The notes below the pieces were generated by a model. It made no database searches and had not been told where the DNA came from. It saw only the letters and a program-made list of their open reading frames with translations. Both the position numbers and the translations under genes were made by a program. This document shows positions 34,640 to 46,637 of a stretch of 64,000 nucleotides of DNA, one piece after another. Source of the stretch: Castanea sativa. Taxonomy: Eukaryota; Streptophyta; Magnoliopsida; Fagales; Fagaceae. The first letter of the stretch is position 1. Each line of letters begins with the position of its first letter. The stretch lies in NCBI RefSeq assembly GCF_040712315.1, contig NC_134017.1:16770001-16834000 (forward strand). The letters run 5' to 3'.

Positions 34640-35491
34640 TAATCTATAGAAACTATATTTTTATTTCCAATAAATTACTAGCTTTTACTAATTTTTGTAA
34701 AAATAAAATGAAAATATCCATGATTTTAAAGAGGATTGATTGGATTCATTAAAGAATACTATTACTTGAAGGTGGGAGAATGACTTCCTCTTTTTTAAAT
34801 TATCTCAACTTAGCATTTATGAAAGGATGTTCGTTTAATTCTTCTTTGGTGGAAGAAAATGTAATGAAAGACTGACACTGGAACATCGATGTTTGTTTAA
34901 TGCTTGTCGAATATGCTATAATAAAAAAAAAATTAAAATGTGTTATTAGTAAGATAGATTTAGTCGAGGTTTTATAAAATAAAATAAAAAATTTAAAACC
35001 TTTATGTTTTACAATATTCTATTATGGAGATCACTTTGTGAATATGTAACTTTTCTTACACCTTTATGATGTACAATATTGAGAAAATGAAATATGTGCA
35101 TGGAATAATATAAAATAAATAAATAAGTAAAGCATGATTTTGAAAATCAGACTAGACTAACCAGTTCACTTGGTTCAACTAGGAATCGAACCCTAATTTT
35201 GGTCTGGTAAAAACCTCCAAAACTAAGGAAAACTCAGTGAAAATTGGTAACCAAACCTATTTCTAATTCATTGACCATTTCAGTTTCTAAAAAAAAAAAA
35301 AGTGCTCATTCATATTAACAAAAAAAATAATTATTAATTTTTTTTACATGTTTAAAAGAAAGTTATGTTTAAGTACATATTTGTGTTTAGAAAAGGTTTG
35401 TTAAATTAAATCAAGATTAACAAATGTCAAGTGCAAGTTAATGCTTTTATACTTTTATGATTTAAATATATGAATAGTTTATGGTAAGAAC

Positions 35492-35534
<43 letters not shown>

Positions 35535-36110
35535 AGTTCCTTCAAGAGTCTTAAGAGAAACTTAGATAAACAACAACCCCCTTCAGTTCCTTTCACATCC
35601 TCACTTTCCTCCCCCCTTTGTTTAGATCATGTCAATGTTTAAATTGTGTTGTTCTCACTATCATGTTCATATTATCTAGAGTGTGTCGCCTATCTACTAT
35701 TGCAGTTACAATCAAATCTAGTTAAGTGTTCAATTGGAAATGGGTGAAAAATCTTCCCACCCCATATGATTGGAGGGTAAACTTTAGTTTGAACTATGCT
35801 TTTCTCCTAACCATACCTATTGTTAAATATTGCACATCTTATTGTTGACAAAAACTTTATGAATCGTGAAATAGAAATATTATGGATTATTTATTGTGGA
35901 GATTATAAGGGAGAAAAAAATTTATGGCAAAAGCAATTCCTACAACTTGTTTCAAAGTGTTGTACTATCTGGTGAGTTTGTAAACTTTTGAATGTGCCTA
36001 ATTGTTATTTTGTTAGGGCTCTTCATCTAAAAGGAATAATGTTCATCTGGTTGCTTGACACAAGCTAACTAGACCCAAGTTTGAGGGAGGATGAGCTTCC
36101 AAAGATTTGT
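34640..36110 (+). repeat. Duplicated non-coding segments, copies of 27.5/28.6 kb and of 31.0/39.1 kb
   Basis: 34640-35110 pairs with 27480-27880 and 28580-29110. 35390-36090 pairs with 31018-31960 and 39110-40110. A (GA)n run of about 19 units lies at 35494-35532. No gene is seen. Confidence 0.7.
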
Positions 36111-36249
36111 CTTTTAGGCTTTTCCTCTATTTAAGGGTTTTTGGACGGTGGTCGTCTACCCTTTTCAAAACTCTTTATGAATAAATGTTTATTTCCATCA
36201 TTTTTTTATTTACTTTTGAACATGTTATTGTATGAATGAATTTTCTTTA

Positions 36250-38930
36250 ATTACATCACCCATATTACACTAGTTTAAGTGTGATCCGTCCACCCATGAA
36301 GGCATTTAACTCGTCAATGTTAAGTTTACTCATGTTCAATGTTTTTACCATTCTTTAGATTTTACGAGTGTAACTTGTCTTACAAATGGTGTTGCCTTCA
36401 CCAGCTTTATTCGTCTAGAGACTCAACAGTTGGTTCTAATGCTCGTCCATAGCCTGGATGATTTACAATCCTCTTTTAGCAAGATGTTTTTAGCTTTTAC
36501 TCGTCCAAAGATTTGGACTGTCTTGGCTAGTTATATTTATCCATGGATTCTTGAATACTCTTACATGCATGAATTGTCTTGTTCATTGGTTAGTCGAATA
36601 CACCTTAAGCTTATTTTTTTTTGCTTTATCCTTATTTGAAGGAAAGCATATAGACGTCACATCCCTACGTCCAAAGATTTTATTCGTCTAGGACTTTTAG
36701 CCTTTTTGTGGATTAGTTTTAATGAGTGCATCATCATCATGAGAATTGGAAATTCACACAATATTATACATTGTAAACACTACTTACAAAACATCGTCCA
36801 CAAGTTTTGACACATGCTTAGAAGTTGGTGCCTATGGGAAATTAAAGATACAAACAAACAAACAAAGTCCATGACTTCGTCCATAGATAGTGCATAGTTT
36901 AGAAACATGCGCCTTTAGGGAATTAAAATATAACATATAACACTAATAAGAAACACAGGTAATGAAAAGCAAACACATAACTTCGTCTCGTCCAGGGTAA
37001 CCACAATGCCTAGGATGATCTCGTCCAAGCTAATATCCTACTGGTAATATCTTCTTAAATGCTCAACATTCCAAGGGTGCTTTAGCTTTCTCTTGTCCAA
37101 GGCTTTTAAGTAATAAGATCCTTGTCTCTTGCAATTAATAACCCTGTAAGGTCCTTTCCAATTAGGTCCCAGTTTCCCATGCGCTGAGTTTCTAGTTGCC
37201 AAAGAGACCTTTTTTAGGAAGAGGTCCCCAATTTTGAAATGCCTAAGTTTCACCATTGCATCATATTGTCTAGCTATGAGGTTTTTATACCTTGCTATCC
37301 TTTGCTTTGCGTTCATTCTTACCTCATCTATCAAATCAAGGTAGAGATGGAGTTGCTCTTCATTATCCTTGTCCTGATACTTCATCACCTTGTGGTTCGC
37401 CATGTGCACTTCTGCAGGGTATCACAGCTTCGCTCCCATAGGCTGGTTTGCAAGGAGTTTCCCTGGTGGGGGTGCCCACGGTCATCCTGTAAGCCCATAG
37501 AACACCTGGTAGCTCGTTTGGTCATACTCCATTTGTCCCCTCAAGCCGAGTCTTAATGAGTTTCAACAAGGATCGATTTGCAACTTCTGCTTGTCCATTC
37601 GCTTGTGGGTGGGAGGGTAAGAAATAATGATTCTTGATTCCAAATTGCTTGCAAAATTCTCTGAAATGTGTGTTGTCAAACTATCGTCCATTGTCAGACA
37701 CTAGTACCCTAGGTACCCCGAACCTGCAAACAATGCTCTTCCAAACAAAGTTTTTGATGTTTTGCTATGTGATCTTGGCTAAGGGTTCAGCTTCCACCCA
37801 TTAAAGTAGTCGATCCATACTACCAAAAACTTCATCTGCCTAGTTTCAAGTGGAAAGGGACCTAAGATATCCAGTCCCTATTATGTAAAGGGCCAACTGG
37901 CCATCATAGGGGTGAGATACCCCGACGGCTATCTAAGGACGTTGCAAAAACGTTGACATTGGTCACACGCCTTAACATAAGCTTTAGCATCTGCTTGAAT
38001 AGTTGGCCAGTAATAACTTGCAAAGACGACTTCATGGACTATCACTCTTACTTCTGAGTGGTTTCCACATGCTCCTTCACGAACCTCTCTCAACACACAA
38101 TTTGACTCGTCCGGAGCTAAGCACCTTAAGTAGGGTTAAGAGGATTCTCTTTTATAAAATTCCTTGTCTATGAGAACATACTTAGCAGCCTTGATCCTTA
38201 ACTTTCTAGCCTTGTCCTTGTCCTCCGTAAGTCTTCCATCTTTGAGATAAACTACTATTGGAGTCATCCAATTTTCTTCTCCTTCAATTTGTTGTACCTC
38301 TGGAAGGTCTATGCTTGGCATGTATTGGACTTTGTCATACTTGTCCATAGCCCCCTCTGTCGAAGCTGCCTTTGCCAAAACTTCGGCTTCTATATTTTCC
38401 TCCCTTAGGACTTGAACAAAACTGGCTTCCTTAAATTTTTTGACAAGCCTCCTCACCTGTCTAAGATATTTCTTCATTCGGTCTTCCTTAACTTCACACA
38501 TTCCATTTACTTGATTTATGATCAACTGAGAATCTCTGTGGACGAATACTGACTCTGCCCCTAGGAACTTAGCAAATTCCAACCTTTAAGGATTCATTAT
38601 TGGTTGTCTAATACTGTAGATGAGCTGCATATTTCAACTTGTCCCCTTCAAGGGATCTTAGCACAACTCTAATTCCTGCTGCATATAATGTGGACGAACC
38701 ATTTACATAGACGACCCACCTCTAAGCTTCATCGATTTCGTCTAACCCACCTTGGTTGGGAGTGAACTCAGCAATGAAATCTGCCAATACTTAAGCTTTA
38801 TAGCGCTTCTTGGTTGTTACCTGACATCAAACTCGCTAAGTTCTATGGCCCATTGAATTAGTCATCCTGCTTCTTCCAACTTGTTCATTGCCTTCTTGAG
38901 CAGATGATCTGTCAAGACAAACTCTGACTC
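36250..38930 (-). pseudogene. Ty3/gypsy relic, RNase H to integrase C terminus
   Basis: The minus strand gives an RNase H stretch (38582-38136, with QLIINQVNG and LAKAASTEG), a broken integrase core (about 38100-37420) and the integrase C terminus at 37409-37038, with GPNWKGPY and the tail LRRYYQ. No RT, gag or LTR remains. The downstream non-coding part at 36250-37030 carries many TCGTC words, mirroring the CCGTC-rich part of elements 1 and 2. It belongs to a related but distinct subfamily and is the oldest of the three. Confidence 0.8.
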
Positions 38931-41900
38931 AGTCTAGTAAAAACTCCAAAGTAGGGAACTTGACCTATTTTCGATTCCTTGACTGTTTATGTTTTTAAAA
39001 CCATGAAAAAAAAAAGGAAAAAAAAAAAAAAAAGAAGTGCACATCCATATTAACCAAAAAATTATAAATTGCTATTACATGTGTTTAAAATAAAGTGTAT
39101 GTTTAAGTACATGTTTATGGTTAAAAAGGGTTTTGTTAAACTAAATCAAGATTAACAAATGTCAAGGCCAAGTTAATTCTTTTATGATTAATTTGACATT
39201 TGTACATAAAAGTTTAAATGTTTTTAGATTATAAGTTGAAATTTAGTGGGGGCAATACTGTAGACAGTCTTTGTGTGTTTTGTATGAGATGCATTGAGAG
39301 TATAAATCACTTATTCTTTGAGTATTTTTTTTTTTAGAAAAATTTGGAATTTTGTTATGAGGCTTTCTCTTGTTAAAGATAATATTATAGAAAATTATAG
39401 GCAAATATTTTCTTATTAGTCAAATATTTTTAATAAATTTACACAACATGAAAACATCTCCAAAAGACTGATAATTAAAATTTAAATATATGAATAGTTT
39501 ATGGCAATCACATGAATTCAAGGAAAAAAAAAAGTTCATTCAAAAGTCATGTGAGAGGAACTCAGACAAACAACAACAACCCCCTTTAGTTTCTTTCACT
39601 TCCTCACTTTTCTTCCCCACTTTGTTTAGATCATGTCATGTCACTAACATTTAAATTGTGCTGTTCTCATTCTAATGTATATCATGCCATGTTCATATCA
39701 TCTAGAGTGCATCGCCTATATACGGTCACAGTTTCAATCAAATTCAGCCGAGTGTTCAATTGGAAACCAGTGAGAAATCTTCCCACCTAAAATGATTGGA
39801 TGGCAAACTTTAATTTGAACTTTGATCTTCCCCTGACCATCGCTATTGTTAAATATCACATATCTAATTTTTGACAAAAACTTTGTGAATTGTGAAATAA
39901 ATATATGATGGATTATTTATTGTGGAGATTGTAAGGGAGAGTCAGAGAGTCCAATATGTGGCAAAAGCAATTCCTACCACTTGTTTCAAAGTGTTGCACT
40001 ATAGTTTGTAACCTTTTGAATGTGGCTAATCATAATAATCGTTGGGACCCTACATCTTAAGGGAAGAATGTACATCTGGTTGCTTGGCACAAAGTAACCA
40101 AACCCAAGTTTGAAGGAGATTAATGAGTTTTTTCAAAATTTGTGTGTAGGAGATTAACGAGTTTTACACTTTTCAGTATTTTTCTTTAACTAGGTTTTCT
40201 TTGATAAAAAAAAAAAAAATGCTTTTTATTTATTTGTGAATATTTGGGGCTTAATTAATACTTGTATTAGTACATGGATATCTCAATTGGTAAAAATTTG
40301 GTGCTACTTTTCATTGAGAACCTTAAGCGGTTGCCTACTTACCTCACCCATTGATTTGGCATTGACTTCAACTCCACCACTTTTTCATGGAGATATAGGC
40401 AATTCATTTACTAGATGTAGTTTTCTCATTTTAACCGGCGGAAATAGGTGTATGAAATTTCTTACTAATGCATCCATGAGCATGCTCCTGGTGGTTCTTT
40501 TATGAAGCAATTGAACCTATAGTCACTGCTTGATTAAATTTTTTTTTTTTTTCCAGATGATAGAATTTAATTACACACACAAAAGTAAAACAAGCCTTAG
40601 TAAAGTAGCTCAAAGCAAAAAAGAACACCCATAGAACAACAACTCAAAGCAAAGTTGCATTACTCTCATGAGATATAACAAAGCCAATTTGAAATATCTC
40701 TACCATGCAATCACAATCAGATCAGATTGACAAGGCACAACTCTTGTTCTAAATTATGGGGTAATTGTCTAAAATACATGTATCAATAACAATAAAACTA
40801 ATGTAATTTTTCGCGATCCCTGAGCATAATGAAAAGCTTCTTGGATGTACACCAAACTTATTACATGACTTGGAACTTTTGAACATTATAATAATGTATT
40901 TTCTGAATTTAATACTTAAAGAGTCTTCCCACAAATTCTGTTCTTAAAATCTTTTTTTATTTTGTTTTATTTGTTGGACGGTGTTGTGCTTAACTTATAT
41001 GCTGAATATTTAATAATTATATTTAGTATTATCTTATACTTAATCACAAATCCATTGAAGGCTTACAACTAAAATAAAAAATGTAATTGTCAATAGCAAG
41101 CCTTTTGAACTTATGTGGCAAGATCTCCCCTATCATGAAAGTATGTATAAATTGCATGTCAGTATTTAATACCTACGTACAGCCCAACACATGACATAGT
41201 TAGGAACTAGAAGAATGGAAAACCAAACACATGACAGGGTTTTTTTTTTTTTTTTTTAATCTTTTTACTTGCTGTATCTTATGCAAGGAATGATAATATT
41301 CTTATTTGCATCATAGATATATGATATGGAAGCAAAAGAAAAATAAAAGGGTAAAACTTAAATATAGTTCTTTAGGTGCAATGCTTTAAATTTTCTTATT
41401 AAATTTAAATATATAACTGTATTGAATTTTATTGTTTTTGTAAAAGATAATATTTTTTGTGCTTCATTGATTTATAAAATAATGTGTTTGAATTTAATTT
41501 TGGATCTTAATGTACAATACTTAATTAAAGACCTGTACCTAAATTTATCGAAAATGAAATTAAAAGATAAAAGATGATATCATGTCCCCTTGATTGGTAG
41601 GAGAAAAGAAAAGTAGAGATATTAGTTTTCATGTCTAACCTATTTGGCCTATTTATTAATTGTTTTTATTTTTATAAAAAAATTCAAAATTTTCATTTTG
41701 CTAAAATTATTTTAAATTATAGATTTAATTCAGAACATCTCAATTTAATATTCATACATCATTCTAGTGATGTTCTTGTTGAATATAAGTCTATGAATTT
41801 TATATGGCTAATGTTGTCAAAAGAAACTTTTAAAAAAGAAAAGAACGACAAAAATAATTAAGTATAAAAAATGAGAAAACCATGAGAGGCAAATGGTACT

Positions 41901-42113
41901 TTTGTTACACCATCCTTTCTTCCGTAACTCATTTTCCTTCTAATTTTCTATCAATATTTGGTTGGATGAGAGAGTTGGTGGCCTTGAGCATAATATCAAC
42001 GGACCTCCTTTCCTTCCTTTGTTTTTCCCAACCTACCAAACAATGGAAAAAACCTAATTCTCTTCCTCTTTGCACGAATTGTTTTTCCATATACAATGCT
42101 TCCTTCAATAATG
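38931..42113. other. Intergenic DNA with duplicated segment copy C
   Basis: 39110-40110 and 40390-40690 are diverged copies of 31-33 kb. The rest is AT-rich with poly-A and poly-T runs. Open frames near 40236 and 41882 have no recognisable domain. Confidence 0.6.
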
Positions 42114-43098
42114 AACTTTTGCATAGTTGTCAATATTGTACAATACGCAATATGTACCATAAGATACAGATTGTATTGTATGTAAAAAGTTTCGTATTAT
42201 ATCGGTATATCGTAAGTGCTCATGAATCGTGCGATACAGTGTATGTATCATATGAATCGTATCGTATCATATGAATCGTATCGTATCATAAAATCATACG
42301 TATCATACGCTACATAGACAAATGTTTTAAAAATGAGATTTTTTGTTAAAATTTGTACTTTTATTTGAATCTAGCAATTTGTTAAACTTGTTTTAAACAC
42401 AAAATTATTAGGTTACTTAATTTAACTTAATAAAATAGCATATTCATAAGTTTTTTTTCCTTCTCTTTCTTCTACAAAATTTAAAATACATAGTACAAAC
42501 TTACACTTTACTTTAATATTTACAAATTTATTTTCTATACTGTGAATAAGATATTGATTGAATTTTTTTTTTTCATTATTGTTATAAGTCCAAGAAACTA
42601 GAATGCCAAGAAGAAATTTATTTTAATTATTAAAACAAGAAGAGATAGTAAATGTTAATGACGATGAAGAAAATTCTAATGAAGAAATAAATTTGCAAAA
42701 ATAATAAACATGATGATAGCATTGACTTAGATGGATTGGTTAGCCAATATGATGAAAATAAATTAATTTTTGGGTCATTTGTAATATATTATCACTTTTG
42801 AATTAAAGTAATTTGAATGTATATGTTATAAACAAATGTTAATTTGATTTATTTAGTTAGTTCGTTAAATATTATTACAAAAATGATGAATAAATTAGTC
42901 ATTAATTGAATATATTCAAAATTTATAATGAATATACCATTTATATATGTATATGTATATGTATATATATAATTTTTTATATAAGTTTTATTAAGTGTTT
43001 ATGTATCTTACGATACACGATACGATATAATACATGATACTGAAAATTTAAAAATCGATTTACTATACGATTCACATTTTGACAACTATGAACTTTCG
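42114..43098. mobile_element. hAT-like non-autonomous element, 969 bp
   Basis: The termini are CATAGTTGTCAA (42122) and its invert TTGACAACTATG (ending 43090; the inner bases differ slightly). Eight-base flanks AACTTTTG (42114-42121) and AACTTTCG (43091-43098) match 7 of 8. Sub-terminal 'cgtatcgtatcat' and 'cgatacgata' blocks are also inverted. A short Asp/Glu/Asn-rich frame near 42660-42770 could be a transposase remnant but is not convincing. Confidence 0.7.
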
Positions 43099-45835
43099 TA
43101 TCACTGATTTGGAGCTTAATCATAATAGCTAGCAACTTAGGCTACATAGATGGGATAGACCAGTCCAAGCTAAAGCTATGAAAACAAAATTGGGTTCGTA
43201 TAAGATCATAACTTGTTTCTTAAACAAATCCATACCTATCTTTTGGTTCCTAGTTTATTTCTTTCATTTTTATTTATTTTTTTTTAGTCATAGCCATATA
43301 GTTTTCTTGTTTATAAAAAAAATAATAATAAATAAATAAATAAAAGAGTTAATATATAAAATTTTCTTCACACGCATTTTCCACTTCACCATGACATCAT
43401 AGCATTCACTATTATTTTCTATATAAGGAAACAAATAAATTTTGTCACCCACTCAATTTAAAGCCACATGACTAGAAATTTGTATTTTAAAAGCACTATA
43501 TATCTTTTGGGAATCATAAGAGTAATCAATCAAAAGGGTCATATAAAATTGCTTTCTGAAGGGACATTACACGTTCGCAGAATTTGTTTTCATTCTTTAT
43601 TTTTCAAAAGCTCCTGTAGTCCTCCGTAATTTTCTTCTTTTCGTGAGTAAAAAGTGTAAAACTACTTATAAATAATTGAAGATTGTTTGCTAGCTTTCCT
43701 TCATTTGTTTAAACATAATCACAATCATTAGGCCATTTAGGTCTTCCATATCAATCACTATCTGTCTCTTAATCATCAGTGGTCTCAATTCAGATGAGTA
43801 GTTAACTCAATTTTAAGATGCAAAAGAGAGTATTATCAATGTCATGATGAGTTGTTGCACAATATGGTTCTTATATATACAAATCTCTTTTTTTTCTTTT
43901 TTCTTTTTTTGTGAAGTATATATATTGACGACAATCATAATGGTCCAAGATAGGCCCTGTGTCATAAAGTCAGATACAAGTTGACATGATAAACTCATAC
44001 TCTTTCTCTCTCACTCTCCATTACACACACACAACAATATTATTAGGTGTGCACGAGATTCATATTCTTGAGCCAATTACACAATCCCAAAAAAAAAAAA
44101 AAAAAAAACTAGATGGAAAAATTGATGTGAGACAAGTTTTGATTGAACACCTCACCTACTAGTTAATTTGCTTCACGTATTTATAATACTAATGTTATCT
44201 CAAAACTTATGATAGATTATTATAAGGACCTCTCTTTTCACTTGAGACATTTTCTATCCCAAAAAACGACCATAGTAGCTAAGGACTTTGCATTTGATGT
44301 GATGGCGCCATAGCTGCAAACTCTCTATCTCTATATAGGACATTTTTCTAGAAAGCGACGAGTCTTATGTGCAGATGGTACAAAATTGTTGTAGAAAATG
44401 TCTTACCCAACGTGTCGAATAATAAAAAAAAAAAGTTCAAGAAGTTAAAAAAATAGCCTTAGTTAATTAGAGCAAGAACCATGTGGAAAATGACATCTAC
44501 AATATTTGCCTACATTTTCAACGGGGGACACCAAAGTTTCTCCGTTGGCTTCTCGAACAAAAGTGCTTTGCTCTGGTTTGAACTAAAAAATAATTTATAT
44601 AAACAGCTTTTGTTCTTGTTCTTGTTCTTGTTTTTATTTTGTTTTTTCATTTTCCTAGTTCAGGACGTACGTAAAATGGCCAGTGAAGTGACTTATCAAA
44701 TTTGAAGGACTCTCTTTTTTTTCTTTTTTAAATTCTTGCATGCATGAACAATAAAGCCAATTTTCTTTATTGAAAACTTTTTGCTCAATCAATCTAGGCT
44801 TAAGTTATAACTGGGTCACAGTCACAGAGCCAGCTGTGCTAAAGCATATACAGCCAAGAGTTAGAGCCAAAACGTACTAAGTCGTGTCAATTTAAAGATG
44901 AGGTTAGAGGGACCAAGCAACATCCCTGTAGAGTATAGTCACTGACCGTAGGAGGAGTTTGGTAATATGATTTTAGTAAAGTTGTTTATATTTTTTGAAA
45001 ATATGTGTGGGTGAAAAAGTGTATAAAAATACGTGTAATGTTGTTTAAATACTAAGAAACATTGTTTAAAATCGCTTACCAAACACCCCTTAACGTGTAG
45101 AACAATAATTAAGTACGTTCAATACACCAGATCACTAAGCAGAGGCCAGAACCGTGGATCAATTATGCTCTCAAATTTGCATACTATATTTATAATAAGT
45201 ACTAGCTAGGCTATATGTATATATTTGTAGCTTTACTATGGTCAATTTAATGTGGGTTTCATAAATTACCCTCTGCTATGACAAAGCATATACAGACGAG
45301 GGCGAAAGGTCAATTAGTGTCAATTTTAGGGACATGATGTTGGATAGGGACCAAACAATATCCATAGTCCTTCCACCATATAACATGTAAAACAATAATA
45401 TGATGATAGATACTCTAGGGACTAGGCCGGCCACAGACTTTTAGTTTAGCCTTTAGATCATTTACGCTTTCTACTTTGTGATACTAGCCTGAATTTGAAG
45501 CTTGAATATGGTCAATTTAATGTGGGTTTTCGTACATTAATATATCTTCTTGCTTGGAAAATTCCCTATATAGATGTTTTAGTTATGTTCTTACCAAACC
45601 CACACTGTTCTTCCCACACCAACACGAAATCTAAAAGAGTCAAGGAAAGCTCCATTATAAAGAAAGGGAAAAAAGCAAGGCAAAATTTCAGAGGTTCCTT
45701 GTAAAATAAATGTTGAAGAAAAGGCAGAGAAGCAAGTAGGAATTTGTCTATCTAGCATAGTAAATGTAGCAGTTGAAGAACAAAAACCGTAAGCTAAGAA
45801 GTGTGTACATTTGGTTCAATAAAAGATCAGATTCG
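43099..45835. other. Intergenic DNA, no gene
   Basis: AT-rich with poly-A and poly-T runs. Apart from one small MITE at 44952-45090, nothing is recognised. Confidence 0.6.
44952..45090. mobile_element. Short MITE with TTTGGTAA termini
   Basis: The left end AGGAGTTTGGTAATATG and the inverted right end AGGGGTGTTTGGTAAGCG frame about 140 bases with no coding sense. No clean target duplication was found. Confidence 0.5.
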
Positions 45836-45908
45836 CACGCCCAGTGGGACTCGAACCCACAATCGCCTGATTAGAAGTCAGGCGCCTTATCCATTAGGCC
45901 ATAGGCGC
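45836..45908 (-). tRNA. tRNA-Arg (anticodon TCT)
   Basis: The 73-nt minus-strand sequence folds as a complete cloverleaf. The acceptor GCGCCTA pairs with TGGGCGT (G1:U72 wobble) with discriminator G. The D arm is GCCT/AGGC, the anticodon stem CCTGA/TCAGG with loop CTTCTAA, and the T arm GTGGG/CCCAC with loop TTCGAGT. There is no intron, and CCA is not encoded. It reads AGA codons. Box A and box B are intact, so it may be active. Confidence 0.95.
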
Positions 45909-46215
45909 TTGTTACATTTGACTTCTCTCATATATTATATTTAAAGTATAGAAAATAGTGATTAAAATATTACTTTATTCTGTTGACAATGTAACACCAA
46001 TCCAATTCTTGTTACAACAGTTTATAAGTATTCTATACTAAAATTTGTAGTAGTTTTCATATTTTTCTTTAGTAAATACTAAAATTACTGCGTACATGTT
46101 TCTTATAAAATTGCAATAGATGTGATTAATAAACTTCAACCATGTGATAAATGAATCGTCTGAATTATTTGATTTTGGTAATCACATATAAATGTAGATT
46201 TTGGTAATTACTTAT

Positions 46216-46637
46216 AAATTACATGAATACAAGACCAGCCTCCCTTTCCAAGCTGAAGCAGAAGCAATCGGATGGGGAATTTCCTTTGCCCCTGCTCTGG
46301 GTGGCGAATCTGTCCTTGTAGAGTCTAATTCTCAAGTTGTTGTCCAACTTCTTTGGCAGTGCCTCCTCCTTGGAGATCAAGTCTCTATGTGCTGATTTGA
46401 AGTCCCTTCTATCTCTCTCTGATAATATTTCTGTTTCTTGGGTTCTTAGGTTGTGTAATCAGGCAGCACACTCCTTAGCTAAGTGATGCTTATCTTGTAA
46501 TTTTTTTTGGCTCTTTTGGCTGTGGTTTTAGCCCAGACTATTTCTCTTCTGTTATTTTGGAAGAGTCAAGTAGAGTGTTGTAGTTTTATCTTCCACTTTA
46601 ATAAAATTTTCTGTTCATAAAAAAAAGAAATTACATG
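46216..46637 (+). mobile_element. 5'-truncated LINE insertion with RNase H tail
   Basis: AAATTACATG lies at 46216-46225 and 46628-46637. The 402 bases between encode a broken RNase H domain of the plant LINE type (EAEAIGWGISFA, VLVESNSQVVV, then VSWVLRLCNQAAHSLAK after a frameshift near 46365). The 3' end has AATAAAATTTT and a short A tail. Confidence 0.85.

Noticed and set aside
41348..41545. Diverged relative of the MITE in the ankyrin intron
   Set aside because: The left end resembles it ('taaaacttaaatatagt'), but the right end is too diverged to set boundaries.
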